A DNA stretch of 64,000 nucleotides, from assembly GCA_910575505.1 (NCBI GenBank), contig CAJTFK010000005.1:123854-187853 (forward strand). Reading direction: 5' to 3'. The notes beneath the pieces are model-generated. The model made no database searches and was not told the origin of the DNA. It worked only from the letters and a program-made list of their open reading frames with translations. Shown here in pieces: positions 42,298-50,717 of this stretch. Within the stretch, counting starts at the first letter, position 1; every line of letters starts with the position of its first letter. A program made the position numbers and the translations under genes. The DNA comes from Oscillospiraceae bacterium (GTDB taxonomy: Bacteria > Bacillota > Clostridia > Oscillospirales > Oscillospiraceae).

Positions 42298-45165
42298 TTA
42301 CCCTCCCATTACCAGATTGACGCCGATTCGCGCCTGATTGCTGTTCAGATACGGCTGAATGAGTCTTGCGAAGGTCACGCCGTCCAGCGTCATTTCAAAT
42401 ACGCCGCCGCCGGTTCCGCCGGAGGACAGCAGCCCGCTTTCCCCGATGGCCTCCAGGAAGGCCTGCTTCATGGTGGCCAGCGGCGTTTCCACGTTGGTAC
42501 CGCTCCGCTGGTCTCCCAGCACGGCGAGGAATTCATGGTTCGGGGCAATCACCGCGCCGTTTGCCAAATGGGGATAGCCGTCCATCAGGGCCGCGGCGGA
42601 GTAGGCCGTGGGCACAGACCGTGCGGCGCTTCTGCCGCTTCCGCCGGGAGAAGATGCGGAACGACCTGTAACGCTGACAATCGAAGCCCCGACAGATGCC
42701 ACGCCGAGTGTAATTGCAGCCACGGCGGCGGCGACCGCCACAAGGTTGCCCGTCAAATAGGCAACCACCACGCAAACAGCGCCGATGGCAAGGGCGATGG
42801 TTCCAAAAATGGCCCCGAACCGCTCCAGACCATTCATTTTGTTAAAATTAGCTATCATAAGCAGTACGAGTGTGCCAATCGCCCGCAGAGCGATCACGAC
42901 CGGGTCCAGTTCGCTAGCAAGCTCCATAATGCTTCCAATCACGTCTGTCAGATTCCACGCGGAAATAAAGCTGAGCACAAGGTGCGTCAAGGTGCGCACC
43001 AGCTCCGGATGCTTCGACAGATAGTCAAACAGTCCGGCAAGCGCGTTCAGAACACCCGGCAACGCCGTTTCCAGCAGCCACGTCAGGAAGGGCAGCACCG
43101 TTGTTTCCCACATCTCCGCAAGTGTATCGCCAATAATCTGCACCACCGGCAGCAGGCTTTCCAGCATCCTCCGAACTCCTGACACCAGAGGTTCCAAATC
43201 CAGGTCCTTGGACCACTCTACGGTTGCGTCTGTAATCCTCTTGATGGTGTCCAGCACCACCTGAACGACGCCAAGCACCACCTTCCAGATAGCGACCCCG
43301 TTGTCGTTGGCCTCCCAGGCCTCCCGGAGCCGGTTGGCCAGGTTCCCCACGATGGTGAACAGGTTCCGGAAGATGTCCAGAATGGTCAGACAGATGGTCA
43401 CGCCGTAGCCGTCGTTCCAGGCCTCCCGGAAGGATACGCCGATGCTGTTCACAAGGCCCAGGATGGAGTTCAGCATGTAGAAGAAGGCGTTTAAAACCTC
43501 TTCCCCCTTCACGTCCCAGGCGGTTTTGAAGGCCCCGGCGATATCGGACACAATGCCGAAAATGGTTTGCAGCAGGGCATGAACCCGCCCCAGGAATTCC
43601 AGCCCCGTCCCGCCGGTCCACACGGCGAGGAACGCCTCCGCCAGGGCCCCAATCAAATCACGGATGGCCTGAACCGCGTTTCGGAATGCCTCCATGGTAG
43701 GACCGCCGAACTGCTTCCATCCGTCCTGAAACACCTTCCAGAAGTCCAGCAGCCATTGCGGGGCCTGAATCTCAGAAAAATCGGTGTCAAATTCCGGCTT
43801 GGTTTTGCTCTCCTCTTCCGTGTCCTCCCGGCCCAGCTTCTCGATGGTGTCAAAGGAGGCCGCGAATTTTTCCTGCTGTTTTCGGGCCTTCTCCGCCGCG
43901 TCTCCGGCCTCCTCGGCGGCGATGGCCTCATCGTAAAGGGCCTCGGCCCCCTCCTGGGCCTTGGAGGCGGTGGTGCCGGAGATCACCGCGATAAAGGCGG
44001 CCAGCTTCGCCGTCACGCCCTCCAGCCCCTCCATCATGGAGGCCAGCGCCGGCATGATCTTGTCATAGATGGGCTGAAAGGCGGTGAGCAGGTTGCTCTT
44101 CATGCCGGACAGGGCCCGGGTGAATTCCTGATTGGCTGTCATGTACTTCCCGAGGCCCTGGACCAGCTTCCTCAGCTGACGGGCGATGATCCGGAAGAAG
44201 AACGCGCTGATGACCAGCCGCTTGATGCGGTTGAAGAGCCGTTCCGCCATGTTCCCGGCCTTGGAAAAACCCTTCTCCCGGCCCAGCTTGGACACGTTTT
44301 TCCTGAGTCCGTTTACGGCGGAACCGGATTTCCGGCTTCCGTTGATAATGCTCCTGGAAAGCCGCCCCATAGCTGCCCGCAGGTTTTCCAGCCGTCCGGC
44401 GGCGGCGTTTTCCTCGCTGCCGCCCTCCTGAAGTTTTTTGCGGTACTCCTTCAGGGCCTCGTTCACCTGCTGGATACGGGCAATCAATTGGTCATATTCC
44501 TCATAGCCCAGGCCCACCCCGGCGGCCTCCAGGTCCTTTTTCCGGTCGTTCAGCGTTTTAAGCTCCCTTTGCAGGTCTATGATATGCTGGTCCGCCACGC
44601 TGGCGCTGCCCGCGATGTCCTGGAGCTGGGCGGAAAGTCCGGCGGCGGCGCTCTGGGCGTCGGCCAGCCGTCCGCCGGTCGCCCCGGCTTCTGTCTGGAG
44701 CCCCTGCAATCTGGCCTCTGCCGTTCCCATAGACCCGGCCAGCCGGTCCATTTTGTCAATTGCTTTTTCGTTGACGTTCATGGACTCCAGCTGCTGGCGA
44801 AGCGTGTCGGCCCGAAAGTCCGCTTCGTTCATTTTCTCCGTCAGCTCCTGGAGCCGGGCGGCGTCCTCCTGGGAGATGGTCCCCGCCGTCTCGGCGGCTT
44901 TCAGCGTCTGAATCTGCTGGTCCAGCTTTGCCGCCTCGGAACGGGCGGAAGCAAAGTCCTCCGCCAGCCGCCGCGCCCCCTCCGGCATGGCGGTGTTGGC
45001 CGTGAGCTGTTCATACTGCCCCCGGAGTTTTTCCACCGCCTGCGCCTGTTTCTCTACGGCTTTGGTCTGGCTGGCAAACTGCTTTTCAAGCTGGGCCACC
45101 TGCTTTTGCGCGTTGTCCAGCTCCATTTTCACGCCAATCCGGATACTGCCGTCATAGTCCGCCAT
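42298..45165 (-). CDS. Tail tape measure protein
   Basis: A 955-residue protein that sets tail length. Residues 1-290 are long coiled coil (ELDNAQKQVAQLEKQFASQT; GQYEQLTANTAMPEGARRLAE). The middle carries hydrophobic helices (LVISAFFFRIIARQLRKLVQG; VLLMIANF; GAVCVVVAYL) that could enter the host membrane. The C-terminal 120 residues contain a Ser/Ala linker and a beta region. It is much larger than its neighbours and directly precedes the distal tail genes. In many related phages gp15 lies immediately upstream; here an accessory cassette intervenes. Confidence 0.87.
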   Translation of the reverse strand: MADYDGSIRIGVKMELDNAQKQVAQLEKQFASQTKAVEKQAQAVEKLRGQYEQLTANTAMPEGARRLAEDFASARSEAAKLDQQIQTLKAAETAGTISQEDAARLQELTEKMNEADFRADTLRQQLESMNVNEKAIDKMDRLAGSMGTAEARLQGLQTEAGATGGRLADAQSAAAGLSAQLQDIAGSASVADQHIIDLQRELKTLNDRKKDLEAAGVGLGYEEYDQLIARIQQVNEALKEYRKKLQEGGSEENAAAGRLENLRAAMGRLSRSIINGSRKSGSAVNGLRKNVSKLGREKGFSKAGNMAERLFNRIKRLVISAFFFRIIARQLRKLVQGLGKYMTANQEFTRALSGMKSNLLTAFQPIYDKIMPALASMMEGLEGVTAKLAAFIAVISGTTASKAQEGAEALYDEAIAAEEAGDAAEKARKQQEKFAASFDTIEKLGREDTEEESKTKPEFDTDFSEIQAPQWLLDFWKVFQDGWKQFGGPTMEAFRNAVQAIRDLIGALAEAFLAVWTGGTGLEFLGRVHALLQTIFGIVSDIAGAFKTAWDVKGEEVLNAFFYMLNSILGLVNSIGVSFREAWNDGYGVTICLTILDIFRNLFTIVGNLANRLREAWEANDNGVAIWKVVLGVVQVVLDTIKRITDATVEWSKDLDLEPLVSGVRRMLESLLPVVQIIGDTLAEMWETTVLPFLTWLLETALPGVLNALAGLFDYLSKHPELVRTLTHLVLSFISAWNLTDVIGSIMELASELDPVVIALRAIGTLVLLMIANFNKMNGLERFGAIFGTIALAIGAVCVVVAYLTGNLVAVAAAVAAITLGVASVGASIVSVTGRSASSPGGSGRSAARSVPTAYSAAALMDGYPHLANGAVIAPNHEFLAVLGDQRSGTNVETPLATMKQAFLEAIGESGLLSSGGTGGGVFEMTLDGVTFARLIQPYLNSNQARIGVNLVMGG

Positions 45166-45192
45166 AGGTCCTCACCCCTTTCAGATAAAAAA

Positions 45193-45227
45193 TTCCCGCT
45201 GTCTCAACCTCATAGAGACAGCGGGAA
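45193..45227 (-). terminator. Rha-gene terminator that doubles as a cassette-flanking repeat
   Basis: TTCCCGCTGTCTC (45193-45205) pairs with GAGACAGCGGGAA (45215-45227); on the minus strand TTTTTT follows, so it can end the Rha transcript. The same word recurs as TTTCCGCTGTCTC at 47592-47604 and 48339-48351, the other end of the accessory cassette. Confidence 0.7.
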
Positions 45228-45244
45228 CTTTGATGATTCAATTT

Positions 45245-45790
45245 TCAGGCCCCCAGCCTCGGCCCCTCAAACAGGCACAGCTGGCCGGGAATCTGACTGG
45301 GAAACGCCTCATGCAGTGGAACGCCGCAGGTGTCGCAAAGCCCCTTCGCCACCGCTCCGATTTCTGCCGGGCTGTTGCCCATGTCAATCATGATCCGCCG
45401 GGTGATGGACAGGAGCCGGGCCAGTCCGCCCAGAGATACCCCCTCGGGGATTTGGTTCCTTGGCTGGGTAGTCAGCGCCTTCTGCATATCTTCAAAGGCA
45501 GAGACATAGGCCGCAGTAAACAGAACCCCCTTTTTGCCCGTCAGCTTGTTGGCGATCATGTCGCAGCCCTTTTTCGTGATGAGGTAGTTGGGCATTTCCT
45601 TGTTCTGGGCGTTGATGTAGGTAGAGGGAATGAAGAAATCGGACGCGGAGATTTCTCCTCCTCCTAAATAATCCGAATAAGTACGGATGCTCTTCATCAA
45701 ATCATAGTGCGGCCGCCCCACCATCTCCGCCACGTCCCGGCTGTCCACCACTTTCCTGCCGTGGAATTCCTGCGCTCTCAGCTCGTTCAT
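45245..45790 (-). CDS. Rha family phage regulatory protein
   Basis: A 181-residue protein with the Rha N-terminal domain (VVDSRDVAEMVGRPHYDLMKSI ... YLITKKGCDMIANKLTGKKG), followed by a helical C-terminal part ending QLCLFEGPRLGA. Rha proteins interfere with phage growth or act as antirepressor-type regulators; the mechanism is not settled. First of five accessory genes; overlaps the Lar-like gene upstream by 4 bases. Such regulators are usually early genes, so its place among tail genes marks the cassette as foreign. Confidence 0.85.
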   Translation of the reverse strand: MNELRAQEFHGRKVVDSRDVAEMVGRPHYDLMKSIRTYSDYLGGGEISASDFFIPSTYINAQNKEMPNYLITKKGCDMIANKLTGKKGVLFTAAYVSAFEDMQKALTTQPRNQIPEGVSLGGLARLLSITRRIMIDMGNSPAEIGAVAKGLCDTCGVPLHEAFPSQIPGQLCLFEGPRLGA

Positions 45791-46128
45791 AAAATAGCCT
45801 CCCTATACTCTTCACGTCTTCTGCGGTTTGCAATCAAATTCCACGATGTAACTGCCTCCGTCTTGCCTTTCTCCAGGGATTCCGGAGTCATGGGTGTACA
45901 CATCAATTCACCATCAGAAAAGAAAGCGTGCGTATTTTCAACCGGTCCGCAAGCGCCGCATCTTCCACATCGAACCCATGCACCAGTTAAGCCATATTGT
46001 GCTTCCCGGCCCAAAAGCGACATTTCCTCGCTTCCGCAGAAAAGACAGGGCCGCAAAACAGATTGGGCGGGTAGTTCCAGTTTTACCTGTGCGTTCAAAT
46101 GCTCTTTAAGCTTTCTAAAGTCGCTCAT
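45787..46128 (-). CDS. Lar-like zinc-ribbon protein (restriction alleviation family)
   Basis: A 113-residue protein with two CxxC knuckles (CLFCGSEEM and CGRCGACG) followed by VENT and a late TSWNLIANRRRREE. The C-x2-C ... C-x2-C ... A-x-W-N arrangement is that of Lar/restriction-alleviation and related phage zinc-ribbon proteins. Lar of Rac prophage relieves type I restriction; the function here is inferred. ATG 46128 has GGAGG 8 bases upstream; an ATG five codons earlier does not. Confidence 0.75.
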   Translation of the reverse strand: MSDFRKLKEHLNAQVKLELPAQSVLRPCLFCGSEEMSLLGREAQYGLTGAWVRCGRCGACGPVENTHAFFSDGELMCTPMTPESLEKGKTEAVTSWNLIANRRRREEYREAIL

Positions 46129-46254
46129 AATGGCATCCTCCATATTTTTTGGTTGCCATTTCAGGGAAGCGGTGTTACAATAGATTTGCTTCCGCTGAAA
46201 TGGCGGGGTGTTAGGGTTTCGCTTTTCTCTTGGTCGGAGGGGGCGGAACCCTTT

Positions 46255-46428
46255 TTATTTCCCGAGCTCTTCATCAATCTTCTCGTTTAGCCATTGGGTC
46301 TTTGTTTTCTTCTGTTTTTCCAGCTTTTCTGTTAACGCATTCAATTTATCTCGTGAGACAGAAACGCTGAATTGTCCAATGGTCTTGCGGCGTTTACGAT
46401 AGTACTCAGGACTGTTGCTGGGCGACAC
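46255..46428 (-). CDS. Ribbon-helix-helix repressor of the nuclease gene
   Basis: A 57-residue protein starting at a GTG with GGAGGT 6 bases upstream. After a basic stretch (EYYRKRRKTIGQ) it shows an Arc-like strand-helix-helix (FSVSVSRDKLNALTEKLEKQ, then TKTQWLNEKIDEEL). It is divergent from the Mrr-type nuclease. The 115 bases between hold three GCTAGC-centred palindromes, one inside the nuclease promoter, so it most likely represses that gene and itself. AT-rich like the nuclease. Confidence 0.72.
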   Translation of the reverse strand: MSPSNSPEYYRKRRKTIGQFSVSVSRDKLNALTEKLEKQKKTKTQWLNEKIDEELGK

Positions 46429-46440
46429 ATAATCACCTCC

Positions 46441-46524
46441 TTGCTAGCAAGTATATATTATTGCTAGCAAGGTGTCAAGAGGGAATCAAAATTTTTTGAC
46501 ATAGCTAGCAATATGTGGTATTTT
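46441..46524. promoter_or_regulatory. TTGCTAGCAA operators overlapping the nuclease promoter
   Basis: Perfect palindromes TTGCTAGCAA at 46441-46450 and 46461-46470 are 20 bases apart centre to centre, and TAGCTAGCAA at 46502-46511 is a further 41 bases on, so all face the same side of the helix. The third lies in the 17-base spacer of TTGACA (46496-46501) and TATTTT (46519-46524). Confidence 0.78.
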
Positions 46525-46543
46525 GTAGAGGGAGGCGAAAGCA

Positions 46544-47563
46544 ATGGGAATTATAAAGAAGATTGTCAACTTCGTTAAATGGAATTGGGAAGAAAATCAA
46601 GCGGGTTACGCTCGAATGACGTCTCAAGAAGAGACTTCGAAAACGGCAAGGCCCATAGAAGCACCACCATTGCAAGAGAATCTATCACATGCCCAGGGGC
46701 CCAGCGCCCAAACTTGGAAACGCGGTCAAGCGATACCTAAAAGAGATATGCTGGATGAAGCAGTTATTCATTTTATGGAATGTGGGTTAGCAAGCTACAG
46801 CCTTCTTGAAAGAAGGCTTGGAATAAATTATCGCGCTGCCGTAGAACTTGTTGATAAAATGGAGATGTTAGGGATAATAGGGCAGGATAACAAATATGCG
46901 TCACGAAAAGTTATTACCACAGAGGAGGAATATTTTAAAAGAAAGCCATTACTAAATATTGGATTTTGTAAAAAAGTGGATTATTCAAAAATTGACGCAA
47001 TGGTAGTTATCCACGCAATGGAAACCCAAATTGAATCGCTCTATCAAACTTCCATGGACGGTGTGCATTCCGCAGAAATGGGAGAATATCTTTTTAACGA
47101 ATTTAAAAATAATTGTATGTCCTCTAAACTCCCACTTGCCGCAGAGGTTCGGCTCACTTCCTTGCTTTCAGAATATGAAGAGAAGTTTTTAACACCAAAG
47201 CCGTTTGTTTCGATTGACAAAATGGACGGGCATCAATTTGAAAAGTGGTGTGCAAGCCTTCTTGAGCAAAACGGTTTTATTGATATCTGTATTACTAAAG
47301 GGAGCGGAGATCAAGGTGTGGATATTGTCGCCATAAAAGATGAAATCCACTACGCAATTCAATGTAAATGCTACAAATCTGATCTTGACAACACCCCGAT
47401 TCAACAGGTCTATGCTGGCAAAACCTTCTATCATTGTCAGGTTGCCGTGGTCATGACTAACCAGTATTTTACAAAAGGCGCGGTTGAACTTGCACAGGCA
47501 ACCGGCGTACTTCTCTGGGACCGGGACAAGTTGAAACAGATGATGGAATCCGCCGCCCCCTAA
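46544..47563 (+). CDS. Mrr-type restriction endonuclease with FtsK-gamma-like winged helix
   Basis: A 339-residue protein. Residues 69-115 (DMLDEAVIHFMECGLASYSL and YRAAVELVDKMEMLGIIG) resemble the winged-helix gamma domain of FtsK, a DNA-reading module. Residues 226-330 are an Mrr-like nuclease: MDGHQFEKWCASLLEQNGF, catalytic Asp in GDQGVDIVA and the QCKCY motif (Q-x-K). Mrr enzymes cut methylated or foreign DNA. It is markedly AT-rich and on the plus strand, opposite all surrounding phage genes: a moron, perhaps for defence against other phages. GGAGGCG precedes the ATG. Confidence 0.85.
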   Translation: MGIIKKIVNFVKWNWEENQAGYARMTSQEETSKTARPIEAPPLQENLSHAQGPSAQTWKRGQAIPKRDMLDEAVIHFMECGLASYSLLERRLGINYRAAVELVDKMEMLGIIGQDNKYASRKVITTEEEYFKRKPLLNIGFCKKVDYSKIDAMVVIHAMETQIESLYQTSMDGVHSAEMGEYLFNEFKNNCMSSKLPLAAEVRLTSLLSEYEEKFLTPKPFVSIDKMDGHQFEKWCASLLEQNGFIDICITKGSGDQGVDIVAIKDEIHYAIQCKCYKSDLDNTPIQQVYAGKTFYHCQVAVVMTNQYFTKGAVELAQATGVLLWDRDKLKQMMESAAP

Positions 47564-47602
47564 CCCCGGGGGCGGCTTTGCTTTATCAAAATTTCCGCTG
47601 TC

Positions 47603-48295
47603 TCATGCAGTTTTCTCCGGCAGGAATGCGGCGGGATTATCAAGGATCGCTTTCACGCCCTGATAGTCCTGGCCCAGCTGCAAAAGCCCCTGGATGATGC
47701 TTTCATACCGGCTCACCTCGTGAAGCTGCTGCGGAGACAAAAGCTCCCGCACATTGAAGTCCTTCGGCTTGCCGTACATCTCCCGAAGCTGTTTGGCGTT
47801 GTAGCCGGTGACGTGCTTGTAAACCAGGTCCGTGAACTGCTTGTATCTCCAGTTTTTGTGAGGGCTTTCAGGCAGTACCTCTTTGAGAATGTCGGTAAAC
47901 AAACGGCGTTCCGCCTTGGACCGGGCCCGGATGATCTTCAGCTCACGGTAGCGTTTTTCCGCTTCGATGAAGTAGCGGCGAATCATCCGACCTTTCTCAT
48001 TCGCCTCAACCATTCCAAGCTCTTTCGCCATATCCAGCGTTACAATGTACCGATTGGCAGGGCGTCCTCTTTTTTCAGAAATTTCTGAAAAAATACAATA
48101 GTCGGCGTTTTCGTGGAAACCGTATTGCTCAATGCGGTATTTAATCCAATCGGAAAACTGCGACTTGCTTTCAACAAATTCCCAGATATCGCGAGCATCA
48201 ATTACCGGCTCATGGAAGTTGCTTCCGTCGATGCAGTTCTTCTCGTAAATGGGAACGATGCTCTTTTCCAGGACTTTCATTTCATCAAATTTCAT
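47603..48295 (-). CDS. AntA/AntB-type antirepressor
   Basis: A 230-residue protein whose N-terminal 110 residues match the AntA domain (PVIDARDIWEFVESKSQFSDW, YCIFSEISEKRGRP, TLDMAKELGMVEANEKGRMI). A helical C-terminal half contains YKQFTDLVYKHVTGYNAKQL and REMYGKPKDF, as in several phage antirepressors. Antirepressors bind phage repressors to trigger induction. AAAGGAT precedes the ATG. Its stop overlaps one copy of the cassette repeat. Confidence 0.85.
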   Translation of the reverse strand: MKFDEMKVLEKSIVPIYEKNCIDGSNFHEPVIDARDIWEFVESKSQFSDWIKYRIEQYGFHENADYCIFSEISEKRGRPANRYIVTLDMAKELGMVEANEKGRMIRRYFIEAEKRYRELKIIRARSKAERRLFTDILKEVLPESPHKNWRYKQFTDLVYKHVTGYNAKQLREMYGKPKDFNVRELLSPQQLHEVSRYESIIQGLLQLGQDYQGVKAILDNPAAFLPEKTA

Positions 48296-48338
48296 AATAA
48301 ATCCTTTCTAAATACATTAAGGTTTGAAATGATCAAAA

Positions 48339-48351
48339 TTTCCGCTGTCTC
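48339..48351 (-). repeat. Outer copy of the cassette-flanking repeat
   Basis: TTTCCGCTGTCTC. On the minus strand the surrounding catagagacagcggaaattt matches the plus strand at 45211-45230 with few changes, so the two ends of the accessory cassette carry inverted copies. Confidence 0.6.
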
Positions 48352-48382
48352 TATGAAGTTGTCAAGGTGCATGGAGCCCCGT

Positions 48383-48949
48383 TCAGGCCCCGGCGAAAAA
48401 GTCTTCGATAGCCGCCTGTTCTTCCTCGCTGAATCGGACCGGCGGCGTCAGCAGCTTCTTGGCCCGCTCCATCTGCCGCCGCTGCCGCCCCTTCATCTGG
48501 CTTGTGTCCGTGCCCCTCATCTGAATGGCGTTGGACAAAGACGAATCCTCATCCAGGCAGTCCAGCAGGGCCATGAACTCGAACCAGTGCATGCGGGCCC
48601 TGGGCAGGTCCACGCCGAAGCTCTTGCGGAAGGAGGCGGCGATTCGGTCGCTGTCGAAGTCGAACCAGAACCGGGCCGGGCCTCCCTCCGGCAGGTCCTC
48701 CCGCCGGGGCTTCCCGCAGCTGAGGAACCAGCTCAGACCCTCCAGCGCCGTTTCCAGCGGCGGCACGCCCTCCCCGTAGAGAAGGGACAGCGCCAGCGCC
48801 GCCCGCTCCTCCTGGGAGAGGTCCTCGTCCTGGAGACACAGGGAAATCTGCACGCCGATCCGGTAATCCGTCCGGATCAGCCAGCCCTGCCAGCTCTCCG
48901 GCAGAGGGTCCAGCAGGACGTTAAAGGGTTCCCGTTCTTCCCGCGTCAT
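48383..48949 (-). CDS. Phage Gp15-like tail assembly protein
   Basis: A 188-residue protein with the bacteriophage Gp15 pattern (FNVLLDPLPESWQGWLIRTD, QISLCLQDEDLSQEERAAL, ALEGLSWFLSCGKPR, FDFDSDRIAASFRKSFGVDL, HWFEFMALLDCL). It is probably the second tail-chaperone component. It starts inside the preceding gene (29-base overlap), so translation is coupled. Confidence 0.83.
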   Translation of the reverse strand: MTREEREPFNVLLDPLPESWQGWLIRTDYRIGVQISLCLQDEDLSQEERAALALSLLYGEGVPPLETALEGLSWFLSCGKPRREDLPEGGPARFWFDFDSDRIAASFRKSFGVDLPRARMHWFEFMALLDCLDEDSSLSNAIQMRGTDTSQMKGRQRRQMERAKKLLTPPVRFSEEEQAAIEDFFAGA

Positions 48950-49322
48950 ACTTGCTCATTTTTGCCAGGCGTTCATCCCTGTGGGCCTCGATGAAGGGAA
49001 GCAGGGACCCGAAGAACTCCACAAATAAATCCATACTGGGCAGGATGGGGCCGAATACCTTCCGGCAGGTTTCGGGGCCGAATAAGCCGTCCACCTTCTC
49101 CCGCAGCTCCTGTTCCAGGGCTACAACGGTTTCCACGGCCTCCATATTTCCCGCAATGTCCTCCCCGGTCTGGGGAATGCTCCGGGCGGCGGTCTGCACC
49201 CGGTCCAGCAGCTTGTAAAACGCCACGATAAAGCCGTCGTCGGACACGGGGAGAAGGATGGTTTCGCCCTCGTCGTTGACCTCGATTTTTTGAACGCCGC
49301 TGCTGATTCTGATTTTTTCCAT
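48921..49322 (-). CDS. Gp14-like tail assembly chaperone
   Basis: A 133-residue, mainly helical protein (ISSGVQKIEVNDEGETILLP ... LFGPETCRKVFGPILPSMDL ... FEFFGSLLPF-like end). Position between major tail protein and gp15 is that of the first tail assembly chaperone. No slippery heptamer is evident at the overlap; gp15 has its own ATG. Confidence 0.72.
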   Translation of the reverse strand: MEKIRISSGVQKIEVNDEGETILLPVSDDGFIVAFYKLLDRVQTAARSIPQTGEDIAGNMEAVETVVALEQELREKVDGLFGPETCRKVFGPILPSMDLFVEFFGSLLPFIEAHRDERLAKMSKYDAGRTGTL

Positions 49323-49325
49323 TGG

Positions 49326-49853
49326 TTAAACCTCCTGGCTTACAGCCGTGCTTCCTGCGGTAAAGACAGGCGTTCCCCCGGTCATGGTGACGGTGCCGGG
49401 GATGGGGTCGCCCACATAGTTCAGGGTGTATTCCTGCACCGGGGCCTCGCCGCCCGCGCCGCCGTAGGTGTCGATCTGGATGGAGACCTCCTGGACCTCC
49501 GCCGCGTAGCTGACGGAAGCGCCCTCGCCGGTCTTGTCCCACAGGTCCACGTTCAGCGCCCAGGAATGGGAATCCGACAGGGTGGCCCGCGCCCGGCGGA
49601 GCTTCGTCACCAGCTCAAACACGGGGTCGCCCTTGGTGCACTGCTGGCTCACGGGCATGGTGGGCTGATAGCCGGTGATCTCCGTTGCGGCGGACTCGGA
49701 AATAATGTCCTGACTGGTCTCGCTCTGGGGGTTGTACTCGGTGCTGGCCTCCGTGACGTTCACACCGATGCGGGCCCATTCCGCGTCGGCATAGGCGAAC
49801 GCCTGAGACGTGTCCAGAAAGTGGGCGATCAGCGGTCTTTTGATTTTTTCCAT
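49326..49853 (-). CDS. Major tail tube protein
   Basis: A 175-residue beta-rich protein (YADAEWARIGVNVTEASTEY; TSQDIISESAATEITGYQPT; EVQEVSIQIDTYGGAGGEAP) of the siphovirus tail-tube type, which polymerises to form the tail shaft. It sits between the capsid-connector genes and the chaperones. Confidence 0.8.
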   Translation of the reverse strand: MEKIKRPLIAHFLDTSQAFAYADAEWARIGVNVTEASTEYNPQSETSQDIISESAATEITGYQPTMPVSQQCTKGDPVFELVTKLRRARATLSDSHSWALNVDLWDKTGEGASVSYAAEVQEVSIQIDTYGGAGGEAPVQEYTLNYVGDPIPGTVTMTGGTPVFTAGSTAVSQEV

Positions 49854-49866
49854 AACTTTTCACTCC

Positions 49867-50289
49867 TTATTCGTAGTACCGCACCCGGCACTGAAACATG
49901 TATTTCGCCACGTTTCCGGCGGCGTTGACACTGGCCAGATTCGGTATATCCTGTAAAACATCAATGGACTGCACCTCGCAGCCTTCAAAGGCGGGGTAAT
50001 TTCGGGCTTCCTCCTGGGCCCGCAGCCATTTCATGAAGCGTTCCGCCCGCTCCATCTGGTCCACGTTAACGCCGCTGGTGCCGGAGTCCTGAGGAGCCAT
50101 ATAGAGAATGGCGAAGTCATAGCGCTTCACCCCGTGGCCGGTGATGTCCTGGGATTCCCATTCGTCATTGCTGACGGTCTGCATTCCCACGCTGCCCTCC
50201 CGGTCCGTCACAGTGTTGAAGTGGAGGAAGGCGTTCAGCTCCGGATATTGTGCCAGATACGCCAGCATTGCCCGGTGTTTGTTGTCCAT
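49867..50289 (-). CDS. Minor capsid / tail terminator-type protein
   Basis: A 140-residue protein (RAMLAYLAQYPELNAFLHFN; VKRYDFAILYMAPQDSGTSG; CRVRYYE end) of the Minor_capsid_3-like group, usually the head-tail joining or tail-terminator component. ATG 50289 follows AAGGAGG. It overlaps the preceding gene's stop. Confidence 0.72.
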   Translation of the reverse strand: MDNKHRAMLAYLAQYPELNAFLHFNTVTDREGSVGMQTVSNDEWESQDITGHGVKRYDFAILYMAPQDSGTSGVNVDQMERAERFMKWLRAQEEARNYPAFEGCEVQSIDVLQDIPNLASVNAAGNVAKYMFQCRVRYYE

Positions 50290-50717
50290 TACTTCCTCCT
50301 TAGATAGCCCTCGATATCGGCACAAAATTCAGCTCCTTTTGCCGCCATCATGGCTTTTTCCCAATGGGAGGTTGCAAGAGGAGCTTTATCCTTTGGGTGC
50401 TGGAGCTCCCGCCCGGTCGGGTGCTTTGATTTGTTTTTTGGAGACCGGAACCCGGCAAAGACGCCGTTTTCATAAATGGGAAAGTTCGGCCCATAAACCT
50501 CGCCCTCCCATTGATAGTGAGCGTAGGGCCCTCTGTACTCCAGATATTCGGGAGTCGGAACCGCTGAATCATTCAAAATTCCTTCCTCTCTGGGAACGTA
50601 AGGCGTACAGAATCGTTTCAGCTGAGTATGAACATAGATCATGGTTTCATCGTCGAAGATGCGGTGCACAATCTGTTCCGGCGTTTTATCCAGATTTGCC
50701 TCTACGGTGATTTTCAC
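50289..50717 (-). CDS. Minor capsid protein 2-like
   Basis: A 142-residue protein (LKRFCTPYVPREEGILNDSA; YRGPYAHYQWEGEVYGPNFP; TSHWEKAMMAAKG) matching the Minor_capsid_2 family, the counterpart of HK97 gp10. Expected at the head-tail junction. The plus-strand module has a different gp10-type protein in another position. Confidence 0.8.
   Translation of the reverse strand: MKITVEANLDKTPEQIVHRIFDDETMIYVHTQLKRFCTPYVPREEGILNDSAVPTPEYLEYRGPYAHYQWEGEVYGPNFPIYENGVFAGFRSPKNKSKHPTGRELQHPKDKAPLATSHWEKAMMAAKGAEFCADIEGYLRRK

Noticed and set aside
43567..45393. 608-codon plus-strand frame opposite the tape measure gene
   Set aside because: Antisense shadow of a coiled-coil gene; no start signal or recognisable domain.
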